DNA of 64,000 nt from Mya arenaria (lineage: Eukaryota; Mollusca; Bivalvia; Myida; Myidae), in contig NC_069133.1 of the NCBI RefSeq assembly GCF_026914265.1, positions 46,969,417-47,033,416 of the forward strand. The letters are read 5' to 3'. The notes below the pieces were generated by a model. The model saw only the letters and a program-made list of their open reading frames with translations, made no database searches and had not been told where the DNA came from. Both the position numbers and the translations under genes were made by a program. Below are positions 1-10,895 of the stretch, in pieces. The number at the start of each line of letters is the position of its first letter. Position 1 is the first letter of the stretch.

Positions 1-1733
1 GAAGTCTATTCATTTTGACAGGATGATGGGGTTTACATATAGTGCGCAAAAGCGCTAAATTTAGCCAATGATTGAGCTAGGTGATTACGTCATTCGTATT
101 TACTTTGTATTATGCACGCCTCGGAGCATCCCGGAAAGATTCGAGATAAAACTCGGCCTTTTCCGTATTTGTTCTATTTTTGAAAACCTACTAGAGCGTG
201 ACTCCGTTCTGTCTTCTTTATACCGGTAGTGTAAACATGCCACTTATAGGCTGTTTACACTCGACTACATAGCGGAATTAAGTTCATGTTTATTCTACTT
301 TCCTTTTAACATTTTGTGGTCTAGAAAAAGCCACTCGCAGAATTTTGCGAGCTTGAATGAAAGTCACTCGCAATTTCGAAATGTCGCTCGCATTTTGCGA
401 GTATGCGAGTCTAAATTCGAACCCTGATTGTATTTATCACGCGCTTGACGTCAGAGGTCATGGTTCAGAATCGTGTAAATAGTCGGCTGCTTTATGATGC
501 AGTAACTTAGTGGATATACTTTAATGATTCAATGTTTATAATTCAAGAAAATATTCAATTGGCGTTTACGGACATAAATACAAATTAAACGTTGGTACAT
601 GTAAGAATCTTTTACCCTTAACAATGTGGATAAGCATAAAAATAAATAACTTTTAAACAAGAATGATTTCTTGCTTATCTGATTAGACTTGGAGTTCCGC
701 CGCGGGATCCTAAAATCGGACGATTCTCAACGCTATCGTTCATATTAAACTCGGCGGTAAGCCAGCCACTCGGAGGAACTTGGGATTTTAGCGAGGGCAA
801 CAGATTTACCCTCGGAGGAAACCCGAGATCATCGACTTTATCCCTCGGAGTGAGCGAGGAAAGTGGGTCTAACTCGTTGAGTGTACTGTACATATGTTAT
901 TTTGATCCTCGAAAATGATACCGTGTGAACATTATGCTCACATCATACATACAGATGCATATACAGACATAAATTGTTCACATTTTATATAACTACAGCT
1001 CAAGCTACTATTGTCGATATATTTCTTACATGTGGCGAATGTAAGAGTCTTCAGGTTTGAAATCGTATTGGTAAGAATTCTCTGTAATACACGCATGTGC
1101 AAGCACGCTTTCCTGTTAGAAGAACACATTGCCGATGTCCAAAAAAAAGAACATACTTTAAGAGTTCGGACACCCGTAATTATTTTCAAAAATAATTTAT
1201 TTTGCGTACCTAATTTTTGGACACCCTAAGGACATCAATCATAACTTTCATAGTTACCAAGTTTCACAGACGAAGATTATTGATTTTTATCTTAACAATG
1301 CCTGGCTAGATTACCTAACCACATACACCACTGTGACAAGATAATAAGTTAAATAATACCCATCCTAAATGATTTATTGCCTGTAGAAAGAGGAAGTGTG
1401 AAATATTTATTGGAGGATTATAGAAACAAGAAGGGCAATCAAGGGATTAGGAAAACAAAGACATGACAATTTGTAAAACGATCTGCCAATAAACTTTGAA
1501 ACTTGTACCACACTTTATAATATAGACTGTAAGAAGTAATAATCGTACAGTTATACTTATTGAAACATCAATAAAAGTCAACACATTCAATGATAAAGGT
1601 TACTAATAAATGTGATGAATTAAAGTTTGAAATGAAATACTTAAGTTACAATCGAAATCACCACTCAGACACATTAATCCTGCATAGCAATGTCCATGCT
1701 CTCCACGAGGATCTCCTGGGTATAACTGTGAGC
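1..1733. other. No gene recognised; AT-rich sequence upstream of SNRPG
   Basis: I see no convincing coding exon here. I looked for the missing 5' part of SNRPG (the N-terminal helix before the Sm fold) and did not find it. A GC-richer stretch at about 690-870 repeats CGGAGG and GCGAGG motifs and looks like a degraded repeat. A short motif (AGAGTTCGGACACC, about 1160) recurs inverted at about 2293-2310, so 1160-2310 may be an old inverted-repeat element around the fold-back element at 1734. Confidence 0.5.
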
Positions 1734-2065
1734 TAGGCCTAAAAAAAAAATACATTTGGTTCGGGTTACCCGACCCTACCTACGGAATAGGCGCCGACCC
1801 TACCGTTTTTAAAGTCAGTTTGAAAAAAAAATGAAAAACTAAAAAAAAAAAAATTTCGTTTTTTTTTAATTGCTTTTTAATATTAAGTTTAAACCTTAAA
1901 TGCTTGTACAGAAGATAGCTTTAACACCATTCTCCAATGATGAAAATTATATTTTTATATAAAACCTAATTAAAAAAAAAATAAAAAAAAATAAAAAGCC
2001 TACCTACCCTACCTATTTTTTTTTAAGGATGTAACCCTAACCAAACAATTTTTTTTTTTAGGCCC
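1734..2065. repeat. Fold-back MITE with GGCCTAAAAAAAA ends
   Basis: The left end reads AGGCCTAAAAAAAAAA and is followed by TTTGGTTCGGGTTAC. The right end is the inverted counterpart, GTAACCCTAACCAAAC, then a T run and AGGCCC. Terminal inverted repeats therefore exceed 30 bp, and CCTACCTACC/GGTAGG motifs lie inside them. There is no coding capacity. A second, interrupted copy is present at 43595-44860. Confidence 0.7.
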
Positions 2066-3120
2066 TATGTGACATCACACAATGTGACTGTTTGATCTGA
2101 AGCCGATAGAATGTGCTTATTCATTTCAATGCATGTATAAAATGGTGTTTAATGGGATTTTAATTAATTTGATGAAGGATTTACACGTAAAATGCAAACA
2201 TGAAGAAAAAAGGCAGGTTTAAAATACACATAGATAAAATGCAAAAATGATGATTTTGTATGAATTCGGATAGCAAAAAAAAATTTATTTAAAGGTGTTC
2301 GAACTCTTAAGGTGAAATACGGTAGATGACTTTTTTTCGGCCACAAACAGCCACTCGTAAGTTTGAATAATTAATTACCATTGAGTATTCATCCATTTAT
2401 TATAGACCTGTTGCATAAGTTAGCGTGATATTTCTCTTTTTAGTTTATATATTTGATCGATTCTTATTTTGATTTGTTTGCAGGAAACTTCAGGAAAAGA
2501 AAATGGTTTAAAAAATCGGTCTGAAATGTGTTCTTTTTTCTATTTTCAATCCAAAACGGCTTAGTCAGTGATGATACAGACACTGACAGTGACTTGTCAA
2601 GGTCTTTCTCTGAATGTATGCTATGTATGACATTTCTGTATATTGTATGTGAACTTATGTACAAAACAGTATTTTTATTGAAATTTTGCATTGTTGTTCA
2701 CTTCAAAACTCCTAGAAAAACAGTACCCTAAATGGCTCAGAATGCAGGAAATTGCATTCTTGTTTTAAAAATGTCCGAAGGGGGGCATGACCCCTGACCC
2801 CCCTAAAAAGCCTGCTACAAATTCAATTTGGCCTGTTCAACTGAAACATTTTGAGAACCCTGCACAATGATCATCATTTGTATAAGTCAATTAAGGAAAA
2901 CCTATTCATAGATATGCAAATTAGGTTCTCACGCATGCGCAATATGCTGCGTGTGCAGATTCCCCACGTGCAAGTTTGTGTACAAAATGAAAATTAAACA
3001 TTAAATAATAATAAAAGTTTCTTACGTGTCTCAGTAAGAATTTCGACTTTTGATTGCCTAGTTACCATATAGTTGAATTGCAGTACCTTCTTTATGAAAA
3101 AGCGATTTGTCGGAAACTGC
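2066..3120. other. No gene recognised; repeat debris
   Basis: No coding exon recognised. A stretch at about 2750-2870 (GGGGGGCATGACCCCTGACC and flanks) resembles a low-copy repeat whose relatives lie near 18640-18760 and 28520-28770. Confidence 0.4.
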
Positions 3121-3375
3121 TTCTCAACCAGTACAGACAGAAATACATACACATGCAGACCCACATACAGTCAGCCGCACAGACAGCGGCACATACAGAC
3201 AGACAGTCATATCTACAGACAGACAGTCATATCTACATACAGACGCACAGACAGCGGCACATACAGACAGACAGTCATATCTACAGACAGACAGTCATAT
3301 CTACATACAGACGCACAGACAGCCTAATATACAGACAGTCATACCTACGTACAGATGCACAGACGGACATTATAA
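3121..3375. repeat. ACAG-rich tandem repeat with 68-bp higher-order unit
   Basis: The stretch is built from ACAGACAGACAG and TCATATCTAC blocks. The sequence starting CACAGACAGC recurs at 3178, 3246 and 3314, giving a 68-bp higher-order period. All forward frames are open across it, but the translations are simple repeats and do not suggest a protein. Confidence 0.85.
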
Positions 3376-3742
3376 AATATATTGATTAATAAATAAAATA
3401 TCTATGAAACATAGCAATGCATATTTTAATTTGGTCCTGAATTGGTACGGTCTGGCCAGTCTTTTATACTAAAATAAAATGGGGGAAAACTTCAGAACGA
3501 TTTCCATAACAGTTTGGAGATTTTGGTTGGTCAGGGCTGGCCAGTGTTTTATACCCAACCTCTGTGACTGTGCTTGCAATAGTGTAAAACCAATACATAA
3601 TTTTGATGAAAACACAATTTTATCATCCAGACTAGGTTGCACATTTTTGAAAAACTTGGTAGACAATGGTGTTTTAAAGGAGTGAATTCATAAGTCAAAT
3701 TAAGGCATTGATTACTTCTAATTAAATGTTGAAATATTTCAG

Positions 3743-4286
3743 TGAAGTTGAATGGGGGTCGCAAGATCAACGGAATCCTGCGAGGCTTCGATCCTTTCAT
3801 GAATCTTGTCATTGATGAGACAGTGGAGGAGACTAAGACCGGCGAGAAACACGCAATCGGAATGGTGGTATGTAACACACAGAGTTTCTTTATGATTGTA
3901 TGGGCCCAATTAAATTAAAAACCAAAATTTATTACTAATGTGTAGGGTAGTCTTAAATAATAGACATTCTCATGGGTTTCTTCTAATCCCTAAACCTTTT
4001 AAACAGGTAACTGTGGAAACAGGTTTTTTTAAAGATATACCGGTAGAAATTGAATAGAATAGTCAAATAATCCTGACAACATGGCGCTCAGGGGGGCATT
4101 ATGTTTGACAGCATCTCTTGTTTTAAACATGTTTTGCAGCACTGATAGTATTAATCAGTAATACCGATGATAATAAGTATGCATTTACTCTGTTTGCTGG
4201 AAATATGATTTTATATTGGCCTTACATTATTCCAGGTCGTTCGTGGTAACAGCATAATTATTCTTGAGGCGTTGGATCGAGTCTGA
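3743..4286 (+). CDS. SNRPG: SNRPG, Sm protein G (last two coding exons)
   Basis: Small nuclear ribonucleoprotein G belongs to the heptameric Sm ring on U1, U2, U4 and U5 snRNAs and acts in pre-mRNA splicing in the nucleus. Two exons are visible: 3743-3867 (after acceptor ATTTCAG, donor GTATGT) and 4236-4286 (acceptor TTCCAG, stop TGA). The first begins inside a Leu codon and reads [37 protein letters not shown] and AIGMV. The second reads [16 protein letters not shown]. These are the Sm1 and Sm2 halves of the fold, including the RGN signature of Sm2, and match metazoan SmG nearly residue for residue. About 58 of the usual 76 residues are present. The N-terminal exon (roughly 18 residues) is not recognisable between 1 and 3742 and is probably outside the window. 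LSm7 is related but fits less well. Confidence 0.95.
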
Positions 4287-4675
4287 TGGAATATCCCAGT
4301 GATAAATAACAGTTGGTAGTTAACAAGAATGTGTTTCTGGTGATTCAAGTTTCACGATCAAGTGTTTATTCTAAAATAAAAGACAGATTAAGAAGTTCAG
4401 CCCACATATGAGTGGTATTCAGAAGCATACGTTTAAGTTGTCATCAGAAAAATAGCAGGCATCTTCAGGTTGAACCTGAAACATTATTTTAATGAACAAT
4501 TCACATATTATGGATTTCTCAGAAATGTCATTCCTTCCACAGGTTATTCAGCAATCATGTCCACAAGTCTCTCATTTTGCGTAACATTTTCATTTATGTA
4601 GATCATTGTTTTGAATGTACAGTTTTGTTTGATGTAATTTTAATATTTTCATGTAAATAAATGCTTGAAAAATGT
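4287..4675 (+). other. SNRPG 3' UTR with two poly(A) signals
   Basis: AATAAA signals lie at 4375-4380 and 4656-4661. The second is followed within about 15-25 bases by TGTATGTCTCGTG, a plausible GU-rich element. Transcript ends are inferred, not shown. Confidence 0.5.
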
Positions 4676-5800
4676 ATGTCTCGTGATAAGAACAAGGATT
4701 TCAATAAATAGTATACCCTATTTTGTTCCACAATTAGGCAAGGCATTTTGTTCAAAGTATGGCCTTTAAAACTATTTCAGCTTTCATGCCCTAAATATAG
4801 GGAGTATTTTTCTGTCACCAAAAACTAAGGTTTAATGCTTATGACCATCTACACACTCAGTATTAGCATTCTATTTTACAAGGTCGGAAGCGCTTCATTT
4901 TTAACTTAAAATATTAAAATGAAAAAAAAATAATTCATTCATGCTGTATCAGTTTTGTGTCTGGGAGAAGTTTCAATACAATTTGTTCCTACTTCAGTTA
5001 TCTTAAATCAGTCATTGAAATTCTAGCTGTGTGACACCCGAAGCCTCAATATCAAATTGGAATTAGGTGTGTTACTAAAGCCTTATATCCTTGGTGTCAT
5101 TGCTGTCTAGCATGGTACATGAAACTGCAAGTGGAGACAATACACATAAAACACCTGAAAGCAAGTGCTTTTGTCTTTGAAAAACACTCAATAGGTGTTT
5201 AGGGTTTTGTCTGATATTCACCACATTAAGATGATCCATTTCACCCATGACCATGTCTCGGCATCTGATTTGGGCAAACAAAGTACTAATGGAAAGGTCT
5301 CGATGCACCCATCCTTGGCAGAAGTAGCTGCAGGTCCCAACCTGGGCCGTGCTGCCCATTTTATTATATTAAGTAGATTATTATAGGTAGTAGCACTAGA
5401 ATTGAAGGTTCGAAAGGTTAACATTTCATTTTCAGTCACTTTTGTTCACTTTGTTAAGGTCACAGTCATATTTAACAAGAGCTGCTGTGTAGTGACGAAG
5501 GCCCTGGAAGTGCCATCCAATTCAATGGATTATGCAATTTCTAATATGCTAATATTCAGAAAGAGCTCACGCTTAAATAAATGAGCTATTTTATAGTGAA
5601 GGATGCCTCCGAAGTGCCATCTAGTTCAATTGGTCAGGCAATTTCTAATATGCTTATATTCAGAAAGAGCTATCATAAACTAGAAGCATATGCCAGACTG
5701 CATGTTTGTTGACGACAAATGTGGAAGAGTGATGCAGGGAGAGGTAGGGACATTGGTCTGACACGTTATTTTCACTTTCAGAACATGTGCAAGTAATCGT
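4676..5800. other. Intergenic, no gene recognised
   Basis: AT-rich sequence between the convergent SNRPG and LMAN2 genes. A duplicated segment ending TGCTAATATTCAGAAAGAGC / TGCTTATATTCAGAAAGAGC occurs at about 5498-5567 and 5600-5672. A short minus-strand open frame near 5075-5359 contains HRDL, but no other kinase motif is present. Confidence 0.4.
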
Positions 5801-5879
5801 AAATTTTTACCATACATGACTGTTACAGTTTGGACATAACCAGCTACACTCTAGGTACATAAAAACAAAATTATATTAA

Positions 5880-6400
5880 GCATTCCATCAGGATTTAACT
5901 TTAAATTTGACCTTGAACTTTGAAGCAGGGCCCTAGGTCTTGCAGGTGACCCATCGCCCTCATGTACCGAACACATGTGCAAAGTAAGTTTTAAAATCCT
6001 CTGTTCATGATTACAGCCTGGACACGGCCAACTATACTGTGTATACAGCGCTCATAATGATTAACCTGAAAGTGTTACCTTGACCTTTGAGGAAGGGACA
6101 AGATCTTACACATCATCTTTATGTACCGAACACAAGCGCTAATTGAATAAATTTTGTTTGTACCAAACACATGATTGTGCCAAGTAATTTTAAAATCACT
6201 CTGCATGAAAAAGTTTCGGCCTTGGCACGACCAACTTTATATGCATATACATGTACATTGAAGTCTGTAATGATATAACTGTAAGTGTGACCATTTACTT
6301 TGATATAGGACCTTTGATTTGCATGTGACACTGGGCAGAGTTATTTTAAAAACCTTACCTGCATGACAATGTTACAGCATAGACAGACCGACTGTGAGAT
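5880..6400. repeat. Degenerate tandem repeat (CTTGACCTTTGA family)
   Basis: About three decayed units share the order: TGACCTTGAACTTTGAAGCA or similar, then a TGTACCGAACAC block, then AAGTAATTTTAAAATC, then CAGCCTGGACA or similar. These words are reverse-complement relatives of the core units of the rolling-circle-like element at 54971-56989. No terminal structures remain. Confidence 0.55.
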
Positions 6401-7618
6401 TTAAATATGCTCTATTTTGGGAGCATAAAAAGGTCAACGGTTAGATACTAGTAGTTATTTTTATTTTCTCAGCTTTCGATCACTACATGAATTTGGAATA
6501 CATTGTGGAATGGCATTAATCCCCATCACCAATATGCAGAAAGCATGCTTTGGTTCAAGTGAAAAAATCAAACTTTTGGATTATACATCGGCCATTTTCA
6601 TTTTATGCTACATACATTGAGCAGAATGTTCTAACTGCATCAGCTTATGGTCAAGGTAACGCCAGATAAGGACCAGAGCCAGGCAAAGGTCAGCTACTGA
6701 TCACTATTTTTAGTAATGAATTTTCCTTCTTCTCATAAATGAACAAGAATATAACAAAATATTTGCTTTATTTCAGTTTACCATAAATAATAACAATATT
6801 CAATTTATAATGTACAGTATTTCATGCTATCATACAAAATAATCCTGGATATCTGCTGACCTACCATCTGTAATAACTAAACTAAATGTATAAGTACATG
6901 AATAAAACTCAACTATACCGAAAATTCTAAAGGTATTCATATTAACATTGCAGAAGTTTTCCTGGTAAACCTTTATTTTTCACAATAGTGCACCTCTCAA
7001 TGTTTTTCTCCTTCATATATGGTTTTAGATTGAGATGATTCCCGAAAGGCCATCTGAAGCAGCCATGTAGAAAATAGACTGTGATGTTTTTATTTTCATG
7101 GAAGTTTTGATGCCAGGATCAACTGACAACAGCAATTTATTGAAATTCCCTTCTCAAAGATTAAGGCCACAAAGTTGTCAATTTGTCTTAGTCACCCTGG
7201 TGTGCCTGCCAACTGCTGCCATTGGTGGTGCAAAACATTTAGAGACGCAAGAAGTGTACTATGTCCTTGAATTCCTTGATGTGTGAAGCAAAGTTATCTA
7301 CACTCATATAAATGTCATTTAAAAATTCAAAATGAAATTAGTACATCAAAATGTAATGCAAGGAGTCAAAATATGCAGATTAGGAAATGTGAAATTTTTC
7401 CTAAATCTTTTAGTTTACAAACTTCATCTTATTTTTGCTGCAGACATTATTTAATTGCCAGAGATACTATTGACAGAATGTATCTTGATAATCTCATGTG
7501 AGGAATTTTTGACATCAAATCAAACAAAACAAGTAATTCATATTTTGGATACAGGTACACTTACTCGGGTATATGATAGTCAACAACTATATGTAGCAAT
7601 AACAAGGTAATATACTAT
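6401..7618. other. Intergenic, no gene recognised
   Basis: AT-rich. A 62-codon open frame at 7098-7286 has no recognisable domain and is probably chance. Confidence 0.4.
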
Positions 7619-8080
7619 TTAAAGAGACTCGCTCATGTTCTGTAAAATGCACTTTTTTATGAAGATATAGTGAGGCAAACATTTGGATATTTATCCTAAG
7701 ATACCGATGGCTGGAACCCTTCAATAAATGTTAATACATATGCTCAAATATGGTCTTTGAAGTCAACTATTTGGAATAGCTTAGTAACGCTTTTCAACAG
7801 AAGGCTTAGAGGTTAAATTATCCCTCAGATTATGTAAGTTGTTGCAGGTGAGCAGTTTTGTTTTCAGTTTTCTTATTTTTTCTTCACAGTACCAGTATGA
7901 GTTTGCTCCCCACAAAAACCAGGTTTTTAAAACTTTAATAGTTGTTTTTTATCTGCAATTTCTGTACCAAAGAGCAAAAAATATATTGGAATTTCTGTAT
8001 CAAAGAGCAAAAAAAATGAAGTGTTTTCAGATGCATTACAGTGACAAAAATTAAGCGAGTCCCTTTGAAGGACCATTCTG
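7619..8080. repeat. MITE with AAAGRGACTCGCT ends (copy 1)
   Basis: The left end reads TTAAAGAGACTCGCTCATG. The right end, inverted, reads AAAGGGACTCGCTTAAT. The interior includes AACCCTTCAATAAATGTTAA and CCCCACAAAAACCAGG, which recur in the copy at 28452-29035. There is no coding capacity. The left end lies at TTAA; the right-hand TTAA has decayed to TTGAA. Confidence 0.7.
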
Positions 8081-9590
8081 TAAAGAAAATTAAAATGTCA
8101 AAAAAATATGTATAATTCAAAATTCAATTTGTAATGCCTCAACTTTTAAAACATTGTCCCACAAAACAATACCATTGTTTACATTGTTATTGCTTGTATA
8201 TATACAGTGAGATACCATGGGACCATCTTATGTTTTAACGACATAATGATACAATGTTGTGATATAATGTTGGTGTTAATAGTTCAACAATTTTTCTTTA
8301 TAAATCAGTTGCTTGTCAAGTACTACCATTTCTTTGGAGAAAGATGTTATTCGAAAACCGAAATATTGATTTGAAGAAAAGATCGTAAAATACAATCTTT
8401 CATAAGATGGCCCCCATTATGGTAAATACAAGGATATTTTTTTTTTAAATAAAACCCATAGCCCTAGCACAACTCCCAATACCAGATAGAGCTGAGGATA
8501 TATAGTTATCATGATAGAGCCATACCAAAATGATTCAATGTTTAGTGTTAACGGATGGGTACCATAATTTTTCCAGCTTTCAGAATAAAAACAATGTTGT
8601 CCAAAATCTTCATTTAGCAAAGATTTTTTTTTTCAATCTTAAGACTGCTCAATGTTAAAATAACAGTGATATGACCTGCAAATGAATATGAAAAGTTCTT
8701 CTTGATTTCCATAGGTGAATCTGCGGTCAAATGCATTTATTTTGGCCTTTTTTAAAAAAAAGATTTGTTTTCATGTGTTTTTTTCCTGTCAGTTAGGTAG
8801 GGTTTGAAATTGTAAACAGACAATTAACATAGAATCAGTTTGATATGGTCTTAGAATATTGAAAAATTGAGCAAGAGACAAAATACTATCTGCGCTGTAG
8901 TAAAGTGTAGTAATTTCATAATTCGCACCCTACACTTAATGGCATAAAAATCTAATATGTGAAGATAATTCACAAAATTATACAGTATATACATAAAACT
9001 AATATGGTATGTTAAAGTGCTTTCAAACAATGTCAAAGAAAAGACATTAAAAATAAAGCTGATAGCCTTTTATACATATAATCTTATTGACCAGCAGAAT
9101 AATTACATTTTTACAAAATACACTAGCGGAAAAAAGAAACTGTTCATAATACCAAAACAAAATTAGTCTTAAATAATGTCAAATTGTTTAATGGCTACTT
9201 GATTTTCATCTCAATTTAAATATGCATAAATGAAACTGTTATACAGAGAAGTACTCTGTGCAAGCAAGCAACAAATTTCAGAATCAAGTCATACCAAGTA
9301 ATTTCTTGATTGAACTGGTATATTTTGCATTCTTAGTTTCTTTATTGCGCTACTTTACTTACAGCCATTAACAAAAACATGTGTTATTTGAGTCACTTTC
9401 ATAACATGTAAATACATACAGATAATAGCACTGGTTTTTTTCATGGATTTCACACCAATTTACATCAAGTTCAATATGCTTAATAAAATGAACAACTTAC
9501 TACTACAAGCCATTTCAACCAATGGTTTGAACTAAATTATATTAGCTTCTGAATCTGTTTACTGGGTAGTAATTAGTACTGGTGGCGATT
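8081..9590. other. Intergenic, possibly LMAN2 3' flank
   Basis: AT-rich with no coding exon seen. Minus-strand AATAAA motifs (TTTATT on the plus strand) occur near 8737 and 9343 and could serve a long LMAN2 3' UTR. This is not demonstrable here. Confidence 0.35.
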
Positions 9591-9812
9591 CCAGGGGCCT
9601 TGTGGGGATCAAACCCACAAACCCTATAAAGTGAGTATCAGACACCTTTACCACTAGACCACTCTCATCCTGGTTTAGATCAACTCCACAACCTCTTGTG
9701 CGAGTGGTGGACATCTTGACCGGAAGGCCACTTTCACCTTAGTGGGGATCAAACCCACAACCTTTAGAGTACCCGGAGGGGAACACTTTACCACTCTCGC
9801 CCTCCACAGATA
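9590..9812 (-). repeat. Pair of tRNA-derived SINE fragments
   Basis: On the minus strand there are two similar tRNA-like units. One has an A-box-like TGGTCTAGTGG and a B-box-like GGTTTGATCCC; the second keeps GGTTTGATCCC but a shortened head. The acceptor stem is not conserved, so these are SINE or tRNA-pseudogene remnants. They lie downstream of LMAN2. Confidence 0.6.
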
Positions 9813-10895
9813 CATGTTTTAAAGCCAAGAATTACAATAAAATTGATAAAAAGTTTGACATGCAATGAGTAACATTCAACTAACTTTCAGGAATTTGATA
9901 AATAACCGTGACTGATCTATCAAAACAATCTTTAGTACAAGAAAATACCAAAAATACCTGAATTTTACAACTGTTACATAAATCAGGGGTTCTTCCAGCT
10001 GCTTAGTATCAATCCTGGGAAATAGTCAAGGGTCTGTTTGGGTACCGTATCAGGTTTTAATGCCCAAAGTTTTTAATAATCATTTCAACGACTGTTTTTG
10101 ATGCAAATATCTGAACAGAAAAACAATCTTTACAACTGTACAATAGCCTGAAGCTAAAAGCTCTGTATCCTGATTTTAGAATTAAACCTGAACTTAAGAA
10201 CCCCTGATACATGCACAATGTTAAATCTTTTCCCAAACATCCGTACAATTATACAAGCTGCACAACACTCAACAGAATAAAATAACATGTATAATCACGT
10301 ACAAATCATTTACCAAACAACAAACATGACATGGTACATTATATGACTGGTAATGACATTATAAGACCTCAGAACATTTATATCTGCAATGAATCTAAGG
10401 CCATGAATGAACATAACAATGTGCCTGGATGGAAGCGCTATCCACTACCACAAAAGCTGGCGAGAAAATGCAATATAGTTTAATATTCTCTTAAACAGTC
10501 ACACTAGTGTGTAAGTGAAATAAAAGATGCACTGCACACTCCATATACATGTTTGCAAATATATAATTAAATAGGTATGATTATGTCAAGTGTTTCTCAA
10601 CAGATAGCTTCGTTTATAACCCTAACTATAATAATTTCAAACAGGATATTTAGTATTACTGTCACAGTGAATAAAAAATATATAACAGGTTTGTTAGGCC
10701 ACTATAAAATTTGATCTAAAACTTTTAAACATTCAATTCCCTTCACTATATTTCTTCCATCTATCCAAATGTTGTCTTGCATCAAGATCACTGACATAAA
10801 CATTTGCAAACCACATTTACACAGGTTTTAACCTTAAGAAAATCTTTTATCAAGTACAATTGAACATTTATTTTTTAACACTGAAATGCACTGTT
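9813..10895. other. LMAN2 3' flank / probable 3' UTR
   Basis: No exon seen. On the minus strand an AATAAA (plus-strand TTTATT at 10867-10872) lies only 24-29 bases past the LMAN2 stop. It may be too close to be the main poly(A) signal, so a longer UTR is possible. Confidence 0.35.

Noticed and set aside
3054..3389. Three overlapping open frames of 80-110 codons
   Set aside because: They are translations of the ACAG tandem repeat in different frames.
3600..3690. Possible SNRPG upstream exon (TTGAAAAACTTGGTAGACAA)
   Set aside because: It is only loosely like the SmG N-terminal helix, lacks a donor with the needed phase and runs into a stop.
5075..5359. Minus-strand open frame containing WVHRDLS, like a kinase catalytic loop
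   Set aside because: No DFG, APE or other kinase motif within reach and no supporting splice structure; one short motif is not enough.
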